A stretch of 64,000 nucleotides of DNA from Parvibaculum sp002684405 (GTDB lineage Bacteria; Pseudomonadota; Alphaproteobacteria; Parvibaculales; Parvibaculaceae), in contig OZ223205.1 of assembly GCA_965140395.1 (NCBI GenBank), positions 744,001-808,000 on the forward strand, read 5' to 3'. A program made the translations under genes and the position numbers. Shown piece by piece: positions 55,004 to 63,837 of this stretch (positions within the stretch are counted from its first letter, which is position 1; every line of letters begins with the position of its first letter). Under the pieces are notes generated by a model, which saw nothing but the letters and a program-made list of their open reading frames with translations, was not told the origin of the DNA and made no database searches.

Positions 55004-55786
55004 ATGTTCGACGCGGAATATGCCCATCGGCGGATCGACCTCTTGTCCTGGACGGCCTATCGGGATCGTCTGAAGGACAATCCGATCATCTTTCTGCCGG
55101 TCGGCGCGCTCGAGCAGCATGGGCCGCATCTGCCCATGGGCTGCGATGCCATTCTCTCCGAGGCGATGGCGGTGCGGGTGGCCGATGCGCTGGACGGTCT
55201 GCAGCTTCCAGCCTTGCGCTATGGCTACAAGTCGCAGGCGCGCAGCGGTGGCGGACAGCTTTTCCCCGGCACGACGAGCCTCGACGGAGCTACGCTGACG
55301 GCGACGCTGCGCGATATTCTGCGCGAGCTGGCACGACATGGCGTGCGCCGCGTGGTTGTCGTCAACGGTCATGTGGAGAACCAGTGGTTCCTGACGGAAG
55401 GAATCGACCTTGCCTTGCGAGACCTCGCGCCGATGCAGGGACAGATGAAGATCCTGCGCTGCGAATATTGGAACTACACGCCGCAAGAGGTGCTGGAGAG
55501 CATGTTTGAGGGCGCTTTTCCGGGCGTCGATCTGGAGCATGCCGCGCTTCTGGAAACATCCATGATGCTCGCCTTGCAACCGCAACTCGTGGATCTCGAT
55601 GCAATTCCCGAGGATGCGCTGGGAGCGTTTCCCGGACATGACGTCTATCCGCAGGACGGACGTGGTGTCCCCTCATCCGGCGTGCTGGCGCCCGCCCGCG
55701 CCGCATCGGCCGAAAAGGGCAGGACCCTGATCGAGAGCACCGTGGCGGAAATGGTCGCCGCTATGCGCCGGGAATTTGCCGTTTAA
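55004..55786 (+). CDS. Creatininase-family amidohydrolase
   Basis: A 260-residue metalloenzyme. LPVGALEQHGPHLPMGCD holds the first metal ligands (Glu, His, Asp), VVVVNGHVENQ a further His and Glu. The family includes creatininase, formamidopyrimidine hydrolases and the mycofactocin peptidase MftE; no mycofactocin gene is present here, so that role is unlikely. It is the third gene of the MarR-linked operon. The substrate is unknown. Confidence 0.87.
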   Translation: MFDAEYAHRRIDLLSWTAYRDRLKDNPIIFLPVGALEQHGPHLPMGCDAILSEAMAVRVADALDGLQLPALRYGYKSQARSGGGQLFPGTTSLDGATLTATLRDILRELARHGVRRVVVVNGHVENQWFLTEGIDLALRDLAPMQGQMKILRCEYWNYTPQEVLESMFEGAFPGVDLEHAALLETSMMLALQPQLVDLDAIPEDALGAFPGHDVYPQDGRGVPSSGVLAPARAASAEKGRTLIESTVAEMVAAMRREFAV

Positions 55787-55792
55787 GAGGCG

Positions 55793-56188
55793 TTAGCCGC
55801 GCGCCTCGAGCTCTTCGCAATTCACGGCGCTATGGGCGCAGGCGCGATGAACGTCGAGGTCGAAGATCGGCCAGATCGCGCTGACATTGAGCACGTTCTC
55901 ACAGATGGGAGTCCCGTCGGCATCGAGCGCGGGCTGCAAGCCGTCGCCGGTTCGCCGATAGAGAGGCCGCGATTCCTCCGCCGTGTAGCGAAGGGCGATA
56001 ATGATTTCCTGTTGCCAGAGGGGCAGATCCCCGTCCCGCGACAAACGCGCGATCAGCTGTCTCAGTTCCGAGGACAGGGTGATGGAGAGATGAGACGCAA
56101 TACGCTCGCCACGGTCGTTGACGCCGCGTATCAAAAGGGTCTCAGGTATCTGATCGGACGGCGTCGCCGTCATGAGCCAAATGCGCAT
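55793..56188 (-). CDS. Hypothetical protein
   Basis: A 131-residue soluble protein not recognised. It has a GGAGG site six bases before the ATG, which supports a real gene. ITLSSELRQLIARLSRDGD looks like a helix, and LWQQEIIIALRY and NVSAIWPIFDLDVH are hydrophobic stretches. It lies convergent to the creatininase gene (stop to stop seven bases) and upstream of the rhodanese gene in the opposite direction. Confidence 0.6.
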   Translation of the reverse strand: MRIWLMTATPSDQIPETLLIRGVNDRGERIASHLSITLSSELRQLIARLSRDGDLPLWQQEIIIALRYTAEESRPLYRRTGDGLQPALDADGTPICENVLNVSAIWPIFDLDVHRACAHSAVNCEELEARG

Positions 56189-56436
56189 GCCAAGCCTCCA
56201 CAGTCAGCATGGGAGCAAGTGTGCACACGACATCTGGACGAATGCTTAAACGTCCGTTCATGTCCGGTTTACATTTCCGACAGGTTCAGGCGCCGTCCCT
56301 GCACAACCTCATCATGTTTCATTAGAACTCCCCGCCGGCCGCGTCCTCTTCGGACGCCACCCTCCAATTGATTGTTCTGCCCGGTTATGTAGCCTGATGG
56401 AGTTCGACAAAAACGAGAACAAAGCAAGGGGAGGAC

Positions 56437-57309
56437 ATGATGACTGAATGGGATGGAAAAGGCCTTGTATCGACGGCCTGGCTTAAGGCGCATCTCGGCG
56501 ATCCGGATTTGCGGATTTTCGATGCGACGGTGCATTTGCTGCCCGCGACGCCCGGCCCTTACAGGGTCGAGAGCGGTCGCGCCGACTATGAAAAGGCCCA
56601 TATACCGGGTGCAGCCTTTCTCGATCTCGCGCACGACTTTTCCGATCACAAATCATCGCTCGGTTTCACCATGCCTGCGGTCGAGGATTTCGCCGCGGCA
56701 TGCGGCAAGGCAGGCATCGGTCCAAAAACGCGCGTCGTCGTCTATTCGGCGCAGAGCCCGATGTGGGCCACGCGCTTCTGGTGGATGCTGCGCGCTTGCG
56801 GTTTCGACAATGCCGCCGTTCTCGACGGCGGCTTCGGCAAATGGCAGGCGGAGGGGCGCCCGAGCGAAGCGGGCACGCACTCATATTCGCCGGAGACGCT
56901 TTCTCTCACTGCGCAGCCGGGCGCCTGGGCCGACAAGGACGATGTGCTGGCGGCAATCGGCGACGGCGCGGTCTGCACCATCAATGCGCTTTCGCCGAGC
57001 CTCCATGACGGCACCTCGAAAACGAACTATGGCCGCAAGGGCCACATCAAGGGCAGCCGTAACGTGCCCTATGCGTCGCTCCTGAAGGAGGACGGCAGCT
57101 ATCGCGATGATGAAGAATTGCGAAGCTTCTACGAGGCCGTCGGTGCGTTCGAAAAGCCGCGCGCCATCTGCTATTGCGGCGGCGGCATCTCGGCGACCAT
57201 GAACGCGCTCGCCCTGACCCGGCTCGGCCATCCGTCGGTTGCCGTCTATGACGGCTCGATGTCGGAATGGACGCGCGATCCCGACTTGCCGATGGAGACA
57301 GGGGCCTAG
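56437..57309 (+). CDS. Rhodanese, thiosulfate/3-mercaptopyruvate sulfurtransferase
   Basis: A 290-residue two-domain sulfurtransferase. The first rhodanese domain (about residues 10-135) has HIPGAAFLDLAHDFSD, and the second ends in AICYCGGGISATMNAL with the active Cys. The loop CGGGIS differs from the CG[S/T]GVT loop of mercaptopyruvate sulfurtransferases and is nearer to thiosulfate-type loops. GGGGAGG precedes the ATG. It is placed just before the ring-hydroxylating dioxygenase, for which no direct need for a sulfurtransferase is known. Confidence 0.9.
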   Translation: MMTEWDGKGLVSTAWLKAHLGDPDLRIFDATVHLLPATPGPYRVESGRADYEKAHIPGAAFLDLAHDFSDHKSSLGFTMPAVEDFAAACGKAGIGPKTRVVVYSAQSPMWATRFWWMLRACGFDNAAVLDGGFGKWQAEGRPSEAGTHSYSPETLSLTAQPGAWADKDDVLAAIGDGAVCTINALSPSLHDGTSKTNYGRKGHIKGSRNVPYASLLKEDGSYRDDEELRSFYEAVGAFEKPRAICYCGGGISATMNALALTRLGHPSVAVYDGSMSEWTRDPDLPMETGA

Positions 57310-57482
57310 ACCGGATAACGCCCATATGCCGCTCCGGCGTCAGAGGGTGCCCGGACGATCTATCAATTTTTTGGTACGCCGCGATCTGACCGCCTTCCGA
57401 GACCGCTTCTAAGCTTCATTCCAATACGGCGAACATAAGCCGGGCCCGAAAGGGCGGAATGATAGGTGGAGGAACGGATCCC

Positions 57483-58865
57483 ATGGATGCTCGGGAGGAG
57501 GGCGTTCGCGCCTGCAACAAAGAAGCGATCAAATCCTGTTTCGACAGCGAGAAGGGGCTTCTCGATCGCCGCATCTTTGTCGACCAGGATCTCTACGATC
57601 TTGAGATGAAGAATATTTTCGCGCGCGCATGGAACTTCATGTGCCACGAAAGCCAGATCCCGGAGGTCGGCGACTATTTCATCAACTATATCGGCGAGGA
57701 TCAGGTCATCATCGTCCGCGACAAGAGCGGCGGGGTGCAGGTCCTCCTGAACTCCTGCCGCCACCGCGGCAATGCGCTGTGCCGTGCCGAACAGGGAAAC
57801 GCCAAATCCTTCGTCTGCAGCTATCACGGCTGGCACTTCGCGCTGGATGGCGAACTGATCGGCGTGCCGGGTATGTCGCCCTTCTACCGCAAGGATTTCG
57901 ACAAGAGCCAGTGGGGCCTCGTCAAGGCCGCGCAGGTGGACAATTTCCACGGCTTCTATTTCGCGACCCTCGACCCCGATGCGCCTTCATTGCCGGACTA
58001 TCTCGGTGATGTGGGGCGCACCGGCCTTGCCATGATCGCCTCGCGCGGCGATGTGGAAGTCGTCGACGGCATTCAGAAAAACACCATCGACTGCAACTGG
58101 AAGGTCGCCGTCGACAATCTGTTCGACTGGTATCACGTCGCCTACAGCCATGCCTCTGCGGGCGAGGCGGGCGTCCTCGATCTGGCGGCCGTGACGCAGG
58201 CCAACGACCAGATGGTCATGCTCGGCGAATACGGACATGCGATCAGCGGTCCCGCGATCAAGCAGGAAATGCAGGACGAAATCGTCGGCATGTCCGACGA
58301 TGAACGCAAGCAGTGGAACAAGGAAGAGGCTGCGCGTTCCAATGGCCGCGTGACGCGGGCGCTGCGCATGAAAGTGGCCGAGGAGATGATGGGACCGGCG
58401 GGTGTGCGCTCGATCGGGCATCCCAATATCTTCCCTAATCTCTGGATTGCCACGGGCGGCTCGCAGCTTTGCCTACGCCTGCCGCGCGGTCCTCAGATGA
58501 CGGAGCTTTGGTGGTTCACTGTCCTGCCCAAGGATCAGACGCCGGAGGAGCGGCGCATGACGGTCCGCTTCAACTCGCATCTCTTCGGTCCGGCGGGCCT
58601 TCTCGAACAGGATGACGGCGAGAACTGGAGCCAGAGCACGCGCGCCGCGCGCGGCGTGGTTGGCGGCAGCTATCCGCACAATCTCACCATGGCGCTCGGC
58701 CATGACGAGGTGAAGGAAGATCCTTCCGGACAAAAATGGATCGAGACGCGCATCAACGAGCACGGCCAGCGCTGGACCTATCAGGCATGGACGGACTGGA
58801 TGGCGGCCGACAGCTGGGCGGACCTCAAGGCGAACCATACGCCCGTGCCGACAGGGAGGGTGTAA
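57483..58865 (+). CDS. Ring-hydroxylating dioxygenase, alpha subunit
   Basis: A 460-residue Rieske oxygenase. The 2Fe-2S site is Cys92/His94 in CRHRGNALC and Cys112/His115 in CSYHGWHF. The mononuclear iron ligands are in DNLFDWYHVAYSH: His218, His223, with bridging Asp215. Size fits biphenyl/toluene-type enzymes (BphA1 about 458). The likely reaction is cis-dihydroxylation of an aromatic ring, as the next genes supply dihydrodiol dehydrogenase and ring cleavage. ATG at 57483 follows GGAGG. Ferredoxin and reductase genes are absent from the cluster. Confidence 0.93.
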   Translation: MDAREEGVRACNKEAIKSCFDSEKGLLDRRIFVDQDLYDLEMKNIFARAWNFMCHESQIPEVGDYFINYIGEDQVIIVRDKSGGVQVLLNSCRHRGNALCRAEQGNAKSFVCSYHGWHFALDGELIGVPGMSPFYRKDFDKSQWGLVKAAQVDNFHGFYFATLDPDAPSLPDYLGDVGRTGLAMIASRGDVEVVDGIQKNTIDCNWKVAVDNLFDWYHVAYSHASAGEAGVLDLAAVTQANDQMVMLGEYGHAISGPAIKQEMQDEIVGMSDDERKQWNKEEAARSNGRVTRALRMKVAEEMMGPAGVRSIGHPNIFPNLWIATGGSQLCLRLPRGPQMTELWWFTVLPKDQTPEERRMTVRFNSHLFGPAGLLEQDDGENWSQSTRAARGVVGGSYPHNLTMALGHDEVKEDPSGQKWIETRINEHGQRWTYQAWTDWMAADSWADLKANHTPVPTGRV

Positions 58866-59425
58866 TGGGATTGGCGGCTGAGAAAACCGTTAATGGCGGT
58901 GTGGCGGCATTGTCGCTCGATGAGCGCATGACGCTGCAATTCGAAATCGAACAGTTCCTCTATGATGAGGCGGCGCTTCTCGATGCACGGCAATACCGGG
59001 AATGGCTCGATCTCCTGACCGACGACATTCTCTACTGGATGCCGATTCGGCGCACGGTGACGCTTGCCGACATTGACCGGGAGTTCACCAAGCGTGGCGC
59101 CATGGCCTATTTCGACGATGATCGGGAAGGGCTGGAGACGCGCGTCAAGAAGATGGAATCTGGCAGTTCGTGGTCGGAGGACCCGCCTTCACGCACGCGG
59201 CACATGATTACCAATGTGCGCGTCCTCGGCGCCTCGGGCGATGAATACACCGTCGAAGTCTTCTTCCACCTCTATCGCAGCCGCCTCGACACGGAGGTCA
59301 GTTCCTGGGTGGGACGCCGGGTCGACGTTGTCCGTCGGACAGGGGAAGGGCTGAGGCTTGCCAAGCGAGACATCTATCTCGACCAGACACTCATCCGGGC
59401 AACGAATATGAGCACGCTTTTCTAG
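58865..59425 (+). CDS. Ring-hydroxylating dioxygenase, beta subunit
   Basis: A 186-residue structural subunit of the alpha3beta3 oxygenase. FEIEQFLYDEAALLDARQY, EWLDLLTDDILYWMPIRRT and the C-terminal KRDIYLDQTLIRATNMSTLF are typical. The ATG overlaps the alpha stop (TAATG), so the two subunits are coupled. Confidence 0.93.
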   Translation: MGLAAEKTVNGGVAALSLDERMTLQFEIEQFLYDEAALLDARQYREWLDLLTDDILYWMPIRRTVTLADIDREFTKRGAMAYFDDDREGLETRVKKMESGSSWSEDPPSRTRHMITNVRVLGASGDEYTVEVFFHLYRSRLDTEVSSWVGRRVDVVRRTGEGLRLAKRDIYLDQTLIRATNMSTLF

Positions 59426-59459
59426 GCGGCCCATGCGGGGGAAGAAGAGGGAGGAGTAT

Positions 59460-60308
59460 ATGGCTGCGCTTGAAGGGCAGGCGGTTCTCATTACCGGCGG
59501 CGGATCGGGACTGGGCCGCGGCATCGTGGAGCGTTTCGTGGAAGAAGGTGCCCGCGTGGCGGTGTTCGACCGCGATGCGAAAAAACTTGAAAGCATCACG
59601 GACGCCTGGCCGGACGAAACGATCACGGTAGAGGGCGATGTGCGCTCGGCTGCGGATATCACCGCGGCGGTCGACAAGACGATTGAGCGCTTCGGTAAAC
59701 TCGACTGTGCTATCGGCAATGCGGGCATCTGGGATTACTCGACGCCGCTGGACGAGATCGACGCCGCACAGCTCGATGACGCCTTCGATGAAATTTTCGG
59801 CGTCAACGTCAAAGGCTATCTGCATCTGGCAAAGGCGTGTTTGCCCGCGCTGGTGCGCTCGCGCGGCTCTCTTGTCTTCACCGTCTCCAATGCCGGCTTC
59901 GATCCGGATGGCGGCGGCGCGCTCTACACGGCGTCGAAACATGCCGTGGTCGGATTGATCCGCCAGCTCGCTTTCGAGTTCGCACCAGTTGTGCGCGTCA
60001 ATGGCGTTGCGCCTGGACCCATCGACACGGATTTGCGTGGCCCCGGCGCGCTGGGCCTGGCCGACACGGCGATCAGCAGTTTCGACCTGTCGGCCAAGGC
60101 CTCCCCGGTCATGCCGCTGGGGCTGGTGCCGACCCCGGCGCAATATGCCGGCGCCTATGTTTATTACGCCTCGCGCCGCGACAACATTCCGGCCACGGGC
60201 GGCGTTCTCGCCTGCGAAACGGGCATTGCCGTGCGCGGGATTTCCGGCGTGAGCGGCGGGACGGGACTTGCCGAAAAATACGGATCCAACGGGGAGGAAA
60301 CCCGATGA
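59460..60308 (+). CDS. cis-Dihydrodiol dehydrogenase (BphB-like SDR)
   Basis: A 282-residue NAD-dependent enzyme that turns the cis-dihydrodiol into a catechol. TGGGSGLGRGIVERF, GNAGIWDYSTPL and the catalytic FTVSNAGFDPDGGGALYTASKHAVVG (Ser, Tyr, Lys) match the biphenyl dihydrodiol dehydrogenase group. GAGGAG lies just before the ATG at 59460. The stop overlaps the next start (ATGA). Confidence 0.92.
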   Translation: MAALEGQAVLITGGGSGLGRGIVERFVEEGARVAVFDRDAKKLESITDAWPDETITVEGDVRSAADITAAVDKTIERFGKLDCAIGNAGIWDYSTPLDEIDAAQLDDAFDEIFGVNVKGYLHLAKACLPALVRSRGSLVFTVSNAGFDPDGGGALYTASKHAVVGLIRQLAFEFAPVVRVNGVAPGPIDTDLRGPGALGLADTAISSFDLSAKASPVMPLGLVPTPAQYAGAYVYYASRRDNIPATGGVLACETGIAVRGISGVSGGTGLAEKYGSNGEETR

Positions 60309-61183
60309 GCATTGCATCGCTCGGCTATGTCGGCTTCGAGGTCAGTGACGCAGGCGCCTGGAAGATCTTCATGGAAGACTTCCTCGGCCTGATGCGCGGC
60401 GCGGAAGATAATGAGCAGGTGAGTTACCGGATGGATGAGCGCGCGGCGCGTGTTTTCCTGCTCCATGGCAATCGCGACGACGTCGCCCTTGTCGGGCTGG
60501 AAACCCCGACAGCGGCGAGCTTCGAGGCGCTCAAGGCATCGCTCGCCGCCAAGGGCGTCTCCTTTACGCAAGGCGACGACGACCTCAAGGCGAAGCGGCA
60601 TGTGGCGGACCTCATAAGGCTGAAGGATCCGGCAGGTCTTGACGTCGAGATCTACTATGGGCCGACCGAACTGACCAACCGCCCCTTCAATTCACCGGCG
60701 GGCGTTTCCTCCTTCTGCACTGGCGAGCAGGGCGCAGGGCATGTGGTGCTGGCGTCGGAGGATATCGACGCCGTGCGTGCCTTCTATGTCGATGCGCTGG
60801 GCTTTCGCCTGTCGGACACGATCGGTATGAAGCTCGCCCCGGATTTTTCGATCACGCTTGAGTTCTACCACTGCAACCCGCGTCATCACACGCTTGCGCT
60901 GGCGGGCATGCCTGCGCCCAAGCGGCTGCATCATTTCATGGTCGAAATGGCTTCGCTCGACGATGTCGGCTTTGCGTTGGATCGCATGGCGGCTTGCGGC
61001 ATCCGGCAGCGGACGACGCTCGGTAAGCATACCAACGACCAGATGGTTTCCTTCTATGCCGAAACGCCGTCGGGATTCGAAGTGGAAGTCGGCTGTGCCG
61101 GCGTTCCGGTTCATGACGAAACCTGGCGCGTGACGCATCACGAAGCGGCCAGCATGTGGGGACATAAGCCGGTCGGCGCATGA
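60305..61183 (+). CDS. Extradiol catechol dioxygenase (BphC-like)
   Basis: A 292-residue two-domain type I extradiol dioxygenase. The Fe(II) ligands are His146 in GAGHVVL, His210 in RLHHFMVE and a Glu near 260 in SGFEVEVGC, the same numbers as in biphenyl-type BphC. It would open a 3-substituted catechol next to the hydroxyls. The ring-cleavage product is then cut by the hydrolase downstream, which points to an alkyl- or aryl-substituted catechol and not catechol itself. Confidence 0.94.
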   Translation: MSIASLGYVGFEVSDAGAWKIFMEDFLGLMRGAEDNEQVSYRMDERAARVFLLHGNRDDVALVGLETPTAASFEALKASLAAKGVSFTQGDDDLKAKRHVADLIRLKDPAGLDVEIYYGPTELTNRPFNSPAGVSSFCTGEQGAGHVVLASEDIDAVRAFYVDALGFRLSDTIGMKLAPDFSITLEFYHCNPRHHTLALAGMPAPKRLHHFMVEMASLDDVGFALDRMAACGIRQRTTLGKHTNDQMVSFYAETPSGFEVEVGCAGVPVHDETWRVTHHEAASMWGHKPVGA

Positions 61184-61237
61184 GCGCCGGAGACGCACCA
61201 GTTCTTTCTTTATCTCAGCAAGTACAAACAGGGTTCC

Positions 61238-62089
61238 ATGACCAAGATCACCGAAGAATCGACCAGCCGTTTCGTCACCGTCGACGGCGTGAAGATCCAC
61301 TACAACGAGGCCGGTGAAGGCCCTGTGCTGGTGCTGATCCATGGCTCCGGGCCGGGTGCCTATGGTTGGTCCAACTATGCGCGCAACGTCGAAGCGCTGT
61401 CGAAGCACTTCCGCGTGCTCGTGCCGGACCTGCCCGGCTGGGGCAAGTCCGATGTGAAGCCGGCGGGCAGCCCCGTGCCGGAGTGGTGGTCGACGAAGAT
61501 CGGCCAGTTCCTCGATGAGCTAGGTATCGAGAAGGCCCATTTCGTCGGCAATTCTCTGGGCGGCATGGTCACCATGCGGCTGGCGATGGACCGGCCGGAA
61601 AAGGTCGACCGGATGATCCTGATGGGACCGGGCGGCGGCATTCCGCTCTTCAGCATGTTCCCGACGCCCGCCATCAAATCCATCTTCGGTTTCTATGAAG
61701 GCGACGGGCCGAGCTTTGAAAAGCTCAAGGCCTTTGCCGACCAGTTCACCTACGACCAGTCGGAAATCACCGACGAGCTGCTGCAGGGCCGCCTGGAAAA
61801 GGCGATGGAGCAGAAGTTTATCGACAACCCGCCCATGCGCCAGTCGCGCGACACCAAGGTCGAACCGGTATGGAACGATCCGCGCCTCGGAAAGCTGCCG
61901 CATGAAACCATGATCGTCTGGGGCCGCGAGGACCGTGTGATGCCGCTCGACATGGCGTTCACCTTTCTCAAGGTGATCCCGAAGGCGCGCCTTTTTGTGC
62001 TGCCGCAATGCGGCCACTGGGCGCAGTGGGAACATGCCGACGAATTCAACCGCACCACCATCACCTTTCTTGAGGGCGGCAATGGATAA
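61238..62089 (+). CDS. Meta-cleavage product hydrolase (BphD-like)
   Basis: A 283-residue alpha/beta hydrolase. The nucleophile is Ser106 in VGNSLGGM, the acid Asp in WGREDRVMP and the His in CGHWAQWE; the oxyanion loop is HGSGPGAYGWSN. It would split the 6-substituted 2-hydroxy-6-oxohexa-2,4-dienoate into a carboxylic acid and 2-hydroxypenta-2,4-dienoate. The TAA lies inside the start of the next gene (eight-base overlap). Confidence 0.93.
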   Translation: MTKITEESTSRFVTVDGVKIHYNEAGEGPVLVLIHGSGPGAYGWSNYARNVEALSKHFRVLVPDLPGWGKSDVKPAGSPVPEWWSTKIGQFLDELGIEKAHFVGNSLGGMVTMRLAMDRPEKVDRMILMGPGGGIPLFSMFPTPAIKSIFGFYEGDGPSFEKLKAFADQFTYDQSEITDELLQGRLEKAMEQKFIDNPPMRQSRDTKVEPVWNDPRLGKLPHETMIVWGREDRVMPLDMAFTFLKVIPKARLFVLPQCGHWAQWEHADEFNRTTITFLEGGNG

Positions 62090-62878
62090 GGGTGTTTCGA
62101 CCGGGACAAATTGCGAGGCGCTGGCGGATGTACTTGCCACGGCGCGCAAGACACGCCGCCCCATCGCACCGATCACGAAAACGCATCCGGGCTTCACCGT
62201 GGAAGAGGCCTATGCAGTGCAGGAGGTGACAACCGGGCGGCGGCTCGCGGCGGGTGAACGGATCGTCGGGCACAAGATCGGCCTGACCTCCCCCGCCGTT
62301 CAGGCGCAGCTCGGCGTTTCCGAACCCGATTTCGGAATGTTGTTCGATGTGGACCGGGTGCCCGATGGCGGCGCCTTGTCCATGGACACGCTGATCCAGC
62401 CCAAGGTGGAAGCCGAGATCGCGTTTATCCTGAAAGACGATCTCGCCGCTGGCCGGTAACGGTGGAGCGCGCGGCGGCGGCTATCGACCATGCGGTTGCC
62501 GCCATCGAGATCGTGGACAGCGCCATTGAAGACTGGAAGATCACCCTGCCCGATACGGTGGCGGACAATGCCTCCGCGGCAAAATTCCTGATCGGGGAAG
62601 ACCGCCTGCCGCTCGACAAGGTCGATCTGCATCTGGCGGGTATGGAGCTTCTCTACAATGGCCGTCAGGCCTCGCTCGGCGTGGCGGCGGCCTGTCTCGG
62701 CAATCCGCTCAACGCCGTCGTCTGGCTCGCCAACAAGATGATCGAAGTCGGCCGTCCCCTCGGCCGGGGCGATATCGTGCTCTCCGGCGCGCTCGGCCCG
62801 ATGGTGACGGTCGCGGCGGGCGATGAAATCGCCGTTCATGTGCAGGGCTTCAAGCCGCTGCACCTGTCTTTCGCGTGA
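62082..62878 (+). pseudogene. 2-Hydroxypenta-2,4-dienoate hydratase, frameshifted
   Basis: The hydratase of the meta pathway in two frames. The first part runs from ATG 62082 (MDKGVSTG) through GHKIGLTSPAVQAQLG and EIAFILKDDLAAG and hits TAA at 62457. The second part continues in the -1 frame from about 62455 (VTVERAAAAIDHAVAAIEIV, then DWKITLPDTVADNASAA) to TGA at 62878. One missing base, most simply a C in GGCCGG near 62451-62455, restores one 265-codon gene, the usual length (MhpD 269). All conserved parts survive, so this is a recent mutation or a sequencing error. Confidence 0.85.
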
Positions 62879-62889
62879 GGGGGCGCAAG

Positions 62890-63837
62890 ATGACGGAAGA
62901 GAACACACCGCGCGTCAAAACGGCCATCATCGGATCGGGCAATATCGGCACGGATCTGATGATGAAGATCGTGACGCTCTCCTCCTCGCTCGAGCTGGCG
63001 GCGATGGCCGGTATCGATCCTGCATCGGACGGTCTGGCCCGTGCCGCATCGCTCGGCTTTGCCACCACGGCGGAAGGCGTGGAAGGGCTGGTGGCGCTTC
63101 CCGTCTTCAGCGAAATTGAGGTCGTATTCGATGCGACCTCCGCGGGCGCACACAAGCATCATGACGATGTGCTGCGGGCGCATGGCAAACGCATCATCGA
63201 CCTGACGCCGGCGGCAATCGGTCCTTACGTGGTGCCGAGCGTCAATATCGATGCGCATATGCATGCGCCGAACATGAATATGGTCACATGCGGCGGTCAG
63301 GCGACCATCCCCGTCGTGGCGGCCATCGGGTCTGTCGCGCCGGTGCGCTATGGCGAGATCGTCGCTTCCATCGCGTCGAAATCGGCGGGACCGGGCACGC
63401 GTGCCAATATCGACGAATTTACGGAGACGACGTCCCGCGCCATCGAAACGGTTGGGGGCGCGCAGACCGGCAAGGCCATCATCATCCTCAATCCGGCCGA
63501 GCCGCCTCTTATCATGCGCGACACGGTGCACTGCCTGTGCGCGGATGCCGATCCGAAAGCGCTGGCAGCCGCCGTCGCCGCAAAGGTCGCCGAGGTGCAG
63601 GCTTACGTGCCTGGCTACAGGCTCAAGCAGGATGTGCAGATCGAGCGTATCGGGTCCAACAACCCGATCTATCTGCCCGAGACAGATGAGGAGTTCACGG
63701 GCCTCAAGGTGAGTGTCTTCCTCGAAGTGGAAGGCGCCGGGCACTACCTGCCGCCTTATGCGGGCAATCTCGACATCATGACGTCGGCGGCCCTGCGCAC
63801 GGCGGAACGCCTGGTCGAATTGCGGGAGCATGCGTGA
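62890..63837 (+). CDS. mhpF: Acetaldehyde dehydrogenase (acetylating)
   Basis: A 315-residue enzyme that turns acetaldehyde, CoA and NAD into acetyl-CoA. The NAD motif is AIIGSGNIGTDLMMKI, the catalytic Cys134 is in MVTCGGQATIPV, and NPAEPPLIMRDT is a family block. It forms a channelling complex with the aldolase that follows; its TGA overlaps the aldolase ATG. ATG at 62890 is preferred over an upstream GTG that overlaps the hydratase stop. Confidence 0.95.
   Translation: MTEENTPRVKTAIIGSGNIGTDLMMKIVTLSSSLELAAMAGIDPASDGLARAASLGFATTAEGVEGLVALPVFSEIEVVFDATSAGAHKHHDDVLRAHGKRIIDLTPAAIGPYVVPSVNIDAHMHAPNMNMVTCGGQATIPVVAAIGSVAPVRYGEIVASIASKSAGPGTRANIDEFTETTSRAIETVGGAQTGKAIIILNPAEPPLIMRDTVHCLCADADPKALAAAVAAKVAEVQAYVPGYRLKQDVQIERIGSNNPIYLPETDEEFTGLKVSVFLEVEGAGHYLPPYAGNLDIMTSAALRTAERLVELREHA

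Noticed and set aside
55004..55786. MftE mycofactocin peptidase
   Set aside because: The creatininase fold is shared, but no mycofactocin precursor, radical SAM or other mft gene is nearby.
62445..62470. Programmed frameshift in the hydratase
   Set aside because: No slippery heptamer, stimulator hairpin or known precedent in this family; a simple one-base loss explains it better.
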